A DNA stretch of 64,000 nt, taken from contig JAMWFC010000032.1 of assembly GCA_027475525.1 (NCBI GenBank), positions 868,001 to 932,000 of the forward strand, in the 5' to 3' direction. The stretch's first letter is position 1. Each line of letters starts with the position of its first letter. The notes below the pieces were generated by a model. It saw only the letters and a list, made by a program, of their open reading frames with translations, did no database searches and was not told the DNA's origin. The position numbers were made by a program, and so were the translations under genes. Below, piece by piece: positions 59,669 to 64,000 of this stretch. The stretch is from Macrolepiota albuminosa (Eukaryota > Basidiomycota > Agaricomycetes > Agaricales > Agaricaceae).

Positions 59669-60062
59669 CTAAGCACCCGACAAGATATCTTCCAACTCGT
59701 CCTCGATGGTAGGGATGGGAGGAGGCGCCTAGGGACCCAATCAGTTGGCGACACGGCAAGGACTTGAAAGCACTTACAAAACGAGAAAAAGGCGCTAGCC
59801 ACTCCGCGCCACGATGATCCAGGTACCGCGACCGGCACCACTCCCGCACCTCAATCTCGCGATCCCACCCAACGCCAAGGACCCGCACCTCATACCAACG
59901 CTCCAGTAATCGCATAACGGCAACAACCAAGTTTGTAGGCGCCTCCGCGCCCACACCCTCGATGCGCTTGATGAACTTATTGGCCTTTTCAATGTAAGCG
60001 GAGGCGGCGTCTTGAGCCTCGCGAGACGGTACTGGAGGCGGAGTTGGAATTCGGAAAGACAT
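59669..60062 (-). CDS. Small antisense gene or 5' exons of the accessory gene
   Basis: It starts at 60062 (MSFRIPTPPPVPS). Exon 60062-59778 ends at APFSRF; intron 59729-59777 (49 nt) has donor GTAAGT and acceptor CCTAG. Exon 2 gives APPPIPTIEDELEDILSGA and TAG at 59669-59671, about 114 residues in all. The protein is helical with a conserved-looking core (NKFIKRIEGV, LVVAVMRLLERWYE). A weak alternative donor in exon 2 would splice in frame into the next exon (FKQEVLAPLANLQVDAEM), making one larger antisense gene with 57760-59593. I cannot decide between the two. Confidence 0.5.
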
Positions 60063-60220
60063 ATTTTTTAATAGAGCGCCAGGTAAAGATGTGGAGGAGA
60101 GACGAAGTCCAAACTCATGCGCCAGGACTATAAACCAAATCTCAAGAACGCACGGACCACCTGTCACAAAAGCGGTAACGGTAGCCTTATTTGGTGACTG
60201 AGGACAGTCAATTTTTCAGT

Positions 60221-60230
60221 TGGGGGGAGA
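60221..60230 (+). promoter_or_regulatory. Ty3 polypurine tract
   Basis: TGGGGGGAGA directly precedes the 3' LTR, as expected for plus-strand priming. Confidence 0.8.
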
Positions 60231-61182
60231 TGATAGGACCCTATACAGGTTAGGCGCATCAACGGCAGGCTCGGCACCGGCTCCGGAAACCTTGCCGCAC
60301 TCGTTCCGAACTTAGCGCACGCGTTCTACCCATTTTAAGCCATTCCCGACGGCCGCGCACGGCAAGAAGCAGATCCAATCAATGATAGCGCCGACGGCAG
60401 CAGGAATGACAACTGACAGATGGCATCAGTCACTGATGACAGCGCTTAGCGAGAAGTTTGATGATCTATCAAAAACTGACGGACAGCTTGGCGTTTGACC
60501 TTGGCGTCTGACACCGCTTAGCGTCTCGATTTGGCGCCAAACGTCGCTTAGGTGCTCTGACAGACAGAAGGGTGATGGATTGATGGTTTAGCACCGCGAT
60601 CTGCCGCCTGGTGGCGCCAAGGGTCCTCCAAGGACGGTAGGGATCGGAAACCGTTGGAGCTACCCCTATGAAATTTTCCAGTTTACCGCACTTTGGCGAT
60701 GGTTGGTCACTGGCGACGGCGAACTCTTTGTAGTATAAAAGTACTTACCGACTTGTACAATGGACCAGCAGACGAATAGACCACAGTTTACTCCCCTTAC
60801 TTCAGTCTCTCCCTTACGCTCAAGAGCTCATTTACGCTACGGTCGGCAACGTCGAACTCATCGGTAGTTACAGACGCTCGCCAACACTCGACACACTCGC
60901 GCCTTGCAACTACGGCAGGCATTATCGACGCTTAGACTTCGCTAAGCTTACCGTGCTCTTGCCGCTTACCTTTGCCGTGTTCGCTTACCGCTCTTTCCTA
61001 GGCGCTTTACCTTAGCGCTTTACACTTGCCGACCCCGTTACCGACTTTTACCCTTTTTCACAGACGCGTTCTCTGGGACCTGCCCGGGACTCCTCAAATC
61101 ACTTATAGCGCGCCCAACGCACACTCTTGGTACGGTAACACTCCAGTTACATTTGTTACTGACCAAACTTTGGGCGACATCA
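60231..61182 (+). repeat. Ty3 3' LTR
   Basis: Same length as the 5' LTR, with no difference noticed. Small frames in either LTR (for example 61026-61268) are chance. Confidence 0.96.
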
Positions 61183-62145
61183 ACGTCTGGAATGTCGTCA
61201 TCAAAGGAGGAGGCAGAAAGGGCACGGGTGGAATTAGGGGAGACGTTCGAAATAAAAGACCTCGGTGAGATCAGATTTGTGTTGGGCATCCGCATTACAC
61301 GCGACAGGGAAAAGAGAATGATTGTACTCGATCAGGAGGAGTACCTGAAGCGAACACTCGAGAAGTTCGGAATGACAGATTGCACCCCCAAGTACACGCC
61401 GCTGCCCCCTGGAATCATACTCAGCCGAGCTCAAGCCCCGACATTGGAGGAAGACCACCACTACATGGCCGATAAGCCGTACAACGAAATGCTGGGCTCC
61501 CTAATGTACGCACAAATAGGTACATGACCCGACATAGCATATGCCATCACCTCCTTAAGCCGATTCATGTCTAACCCTGGAAAGGCGCACTGGCTGGCCC
61601 TGACACACGTCATGAGGTACATCAAGGGAACAATCACCTATAGACTGCGATACGGCGGTCCTGACTATACCGACTACGTGCCGCGTGGATATTACGACTC
61701 AGACTTTGCATCAGACATCGACACCCGCAAATCGATATCAGGTGGAGTGTACATTCAAGCTGGTGGACCGACCGCATGGAGCGCCAAGTTCCAGGACACG
61801 GTATCGACTTCCACAACGGAAGCCGAGTACATCGCATTAGGGAGGGCAGGCGAGCAGATCCAATGGATGTTTGCAGCCCTGTCAGAAATCGGTCTTGCAG
61901 TGCCCTTACCAGCAGAACTTAAAGGGGACAATAGCGGTTCCATCGCGATCGCGGAGAACAAGCGAAACCACAACCGAGTAAAACACATCGACGTAAAACA
62001 TCACTTCATTTGACACTCCGTGGAAGAGGGGAAGATCAAGATCGACTACGTGCCTAGTAACGATAACCTAGCCGACCTATTCACCAAGCCCCTCGCACGC
62101 CCGCAACACCATAAGTTCTGCACAGCCTTACGCCTCTGCGAATGA
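61183..62145 (+). pseudogene. Copia gag-pol, 3' part (rest of reverse transcriptase, RNase H), two nonsense codons
   Basis: It continues the copia frame after the TSD: SGMSSSKEEAERARVELGE, then LGEIRFVLGIRITRD. RNase H motifs YYDSDFASDIDTRKS, STTEAEYIALGRAGEQ and DNSGSIAIAEN are present, and the tail ends NLADLFTKPLARPQHHKF and a stop near 62143. In-frame TGA codons at 61525-61527 (IGT-*-PDIAYA) and 62011-62013 (HHFI-*-HSVEEG) replace what is usually Arg. Both fit CGA to TGA transitions. Confidence 0.9.
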
Positions 62146-62163
62146 CAACGCGTACCGCGAGTC

Positions 62164-62171
62164 CGGGGGAG
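62164..62171 (+). promoter_or_regulatory. Copia polypurine tract
   Basis: GGGGGAG plus the base before the 3' LTR. Confidence 0.75.
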
Positions 62172-62548
62172 TGTTGAGCAGAGGGATCACGGTACGCGCG
62201 GGGGAGCAGACGCGCCTGGTCACGTGAGTGCGACACCGAAAAAGGAGGAGGGAAATCAGGGAGAAAAAGAGAGAACTATACAGTTCAAGGAAAATAATAC
62301 GTGAGTGCGACACCGAAAAAGGAGGAGGGAAATCAGGGAGAAAAAGAGAGAACTATACAGTTCAAGGAAAATAATGATCGGACTCGGATACCACGCAACC
62401 TCAGTCGTTTACCATATCGACTGAGGTGCGTATACTCAGTCACAGGTCCATACAACGTACTGATACCGTAAATAGTATTTATCTGTCAACAGGTACATAT
62501 CAGCAATACAGTCGTTTACCATATCGACTGAGTATTTATCTGTCAACA
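62172..62548 (+). repeat. Copia 3' LTR
   Basis: 377 bp, one difference from the 5' LTR seen (62407), followed by TSD GCTTG at 62549-62553. Confidence 0.96.
62222..62375. repeat. 77-bp perfect tandem duplication 25 (3' LTR)
   Basis: 62222-62298 equals 62299-62375, the same duplication as in the 5' LTR. Confidence 0.97.
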
Positions 62549-62553
62549 GCTTG

Positions 62554-63083
62554 ATTCGGCTGAAATTTGCTAGATTTTCTGGACTCTTATTCTATTATTC
62601 GAAAGCGAGCAGTATCTAGGGGTATCTTACACAGAAAATAGATTCAGATTTTGCTCTTTTGTGGAACTTGCTGTTCTAACATACGAGCTACTGTAACCAC
62701 AGAAACTTCTATGTGGCATTAACTCCGGTGCAGCAAGAACTCGCTATTGGGTTGGATTTTTTTCGCGGGATGATGAACTGGGTTGTCGTCTTTGACTGTT
62801 CGCAACTGTGAGAGAAGTCACCAGAGTGAGTCAACGTAATTGAGGCATACCAACACTTTTGGGTCTAAGTCTGTATTACCTGCAACACATCTCCATTACA
62901 TTCAGCTGCGTTTGATCTGACGTCGCGCACTAAGTTTTGTGGACCACAACTCATGCAGTGCTTGAAACAGGCCAAGGAATGGTGATGGTCTTCTGCAGGG
63001 GATTCTAATAAAGAGACTACGTCTACCGAGACGCTAATACGCAGTAGCAAAAGCATCTCAAGATACGAACCTGAGAGCATAGA
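62554..63083. other. Intergenic, 3' flank of the Nse3 gene
   Basis: No gene recognised. A 71-codon minus-strand frame (62865-63080) is probably untranslated sequence. Confidence 0.5.
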
Positions 63084-64000
63084 TCATTTAATGTCCGATA
63101 AGTGTCCACCGGCAGCCCTTTCTATGCCCTTCGTCATACGTTCCAATCTTGATCCGGCATCTTGTCGGGTCCTTGTACCTTCGTCTTCATCGTCATCGGC
63201 TTCCCCAATCATGAACTCTGCGACAAATTTAGCGATCGCTATCTCACCAACTTCACTCTGCGCACGGCTGCCCCACCGCCACTCGTAAGTCACTCCATTC
63301 TCTTCGTCGGCTTGGGTCAATCGTGCCCGCTTGGCATTCTTGCTCGTCCTGCCCTGTTTGGCATCGCCTACTTGAATCCGATCAAGATATCCTTGTCTAA
63401 TCAATGTGGATAGATAATTTTCAACACTTTGCGTTGGTTGGGTTGATTGGGCGGTGAAGCCGATGACAGTGGTAGATGAAAGGCCAAGTCGCTTGAGGTA
63501 TGCACGCAGTTCAGCTATAGAGTTCAGTGTGACGCAACTGTGAAGACCTACTCAGAAGGAGACGTACCATCAGATACGACGCGACCACTGACGAGGATCA
63601 GGGCAAGGATGGTGTAGAGTATCCCGAGTGTGTCAAGCTGGTCGGCGGAGCTCCATGATAGGAGGCAGCCGTAATGTGGGGGTGGATAGGTTTCGTCATC
63701 GTCGTCTTCAGAGGGTGCATCGGCAGCTTCCTCCTCAAGAATTCGTTCATCTGTCAGTGCCGCATGCTCAATTATATTCGGATGCAATACAGAACGCAGA
63801 ATATATGTTTTTGACCCGTGGGCGGCGGCTGATAACGTGGTTAAAGCTTCATCAACGATGTAATTTTGGTTTAAATGTACTTTTTTTCCTGACACCTGTA
63901 ACATTTCGTTCTCCATCTTGAGCCGTTCCATCCGTCTCAAGACCAGCCCGAGTCTGGAGTTCAGCAACCTCCATGCCAAAAGTTTTTGCGAGGATGTCCT
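63084..64000 (-). CDS. NSE3-like: Nse3/MAGE-domain subunit of the SMC5/6 complex, 5' end beyond window
   Basis: A winged-helix subunit of the Nse1-Nse3-Nse4 module that binds DNA and supports the Nse1 RING in SMC5/6-mediated recombination repair; nuclear. The 5' end is missing: the first visible codons are DILAKTFGMEVAELQTRAGL. The MAGE domain shows SKTYILRSVLHPNIIEHAAL, an acidic insertion, then SWSSADQLDTLGILYTILAL and ILVSGRVVSD. The latter joins across an intron (donor GTACGT after 63568; acceptor CTATAG) to ELRAYLKRLGL, then RQGYLDRIQVGDAK, YEWRWGSRAQSEVGE, IAKFVAEFM and the family-typical end GIERAAGGHLSDIK with stop at 63084-63086. No damage is seen in the visible part. Confidence 0.88.

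Larger units (their letters stand above)
49889..61182 (+). mobile_element. Ty3 (gypsy/Metaviridae-type) LTR retrotransposon with antisense accessory genes
   Basis: 11,294 bp with 952-bp LTRs (49889-50840, 60231-61182) that begin TGATAG and end CATCA. No difference or indel was found where I compared them. Order gag, protease, reverse transcriptase, RNase H, integrase is diagnostic of Ty3. Between integrase and the 3' LTR (about 2.9 kb) lie spliced genes on the opposite strand. The whole element is rich in TTRSCG/CGSYAA hexamers. It looks recently inserted; its only visible break is a 77-bp duplication in pol. Confidence 0.95.
46132..62548 (+). mobile_element. Ty1/copia LTR retrotransposon, split by a nested Ty3 element
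   Basis: Two 377-bp LTRs (46132-46508 and 62172-62548) begin TGTTGA and end TCAACA and show a single difference by eye (A at 46367, G at 62407). A 5-bp TSD GCTTG flanks the whole. Order gag, protease, integrase, reverse transcriptase, RNase H is diagnostic of Ty1/copia. The element is interrupted from 49889 to 61186. Its 3' part has two nonsense codons, so it is now defective. The near-identical LTRs imply recent insertion. Confidence 0.97.

Overview
The window looks like an Agaricomycete (basidiomycete) genome segment. Genes are broken by many 45-60 nt GT-AG introns with CTNAC-type branch sites. The gene set is typical of that group: a multi-WSC glyoxal oxidase, a WOPR (Gti1/Pac2) regulator, an F-box protein, a Kre6/Skn1 protein, and a Ty3 element with an antisense accessory gene. 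No tRNA, rRNA or CRISPR array was recognised. Exon structures are hand-assembled from frame, splice signals and remembered family sequence.

Layout. 1-1847 (-): partial repeat-rich hypothetical gene. 2652-4929 (+): S9 serine peptidase. 5352-6360 (-): hypothetical nuclear protein. 7425-8640 (+): 2-Cys peroxiredoxin, disrupted. 8641-12396: no supportable gene. 12397-13836 (-): WOPR regulator. 15681-20512 (+): WSC-glyoxal oxidase. 21165-24886 (-): membrane GT2 polysaccharide synthase. 27936-30324 (+): Kre6/Skn1 glucan-synthesis protein. 32555-37531 (+): SAC3/TREX-2 mRNA export protein. 37861-40318 (-): FHA/coiled-coil/tail-anchor protein (SLMAP-like). 40493-41896 (+): F-box protein. 42981-45317 (-): MFS sugar transporter. 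46127-62553: nested retrotransposons. 63084-64000 (-): partial Nse3/MAGE subunit of SMC5/6.

Mobile DNA. A Ty1/copia element (46132-62548; 377-bp LTRs with one visible difference; TSD GCTTG) is split within its reverse transcriptase, just after the catalytic YTDD, by a Ty3 element (49889-61182; 952-bp LTRs identical as far as compared; TSD ACGT). Removing the Ty3 element and one TSD restores the copia frame. The Ty3 element carries spliced antisense genes downstream of pol. Its LTRs and coding regions are saturated with the hexamer family TTRSCG/CGSYAA, which I did not see in sampled host or copia sequence. This is the best candidate for an undescribed system: an element-encoded factor recognising an element-wide motif.

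Direct duplications. There are 25 perfect back-to-back duplications, all with a period of exactly 77 bp, scattered through the window. They break peptidase, peroxiredoxin, oxidase, GT2 and pol reading frames. A constant period regardless of context points to unmerged k=77 contig overlaps in the assembly rather than biology, so gene breaks at these sites should not be read as pseudogenisation.

Functionally, three neighbouring genes (oxidase, GT2 synthase, Kre6) concern the cell wall or extracellular polysaccharide. The rest are housekeeping or regulatory genes.
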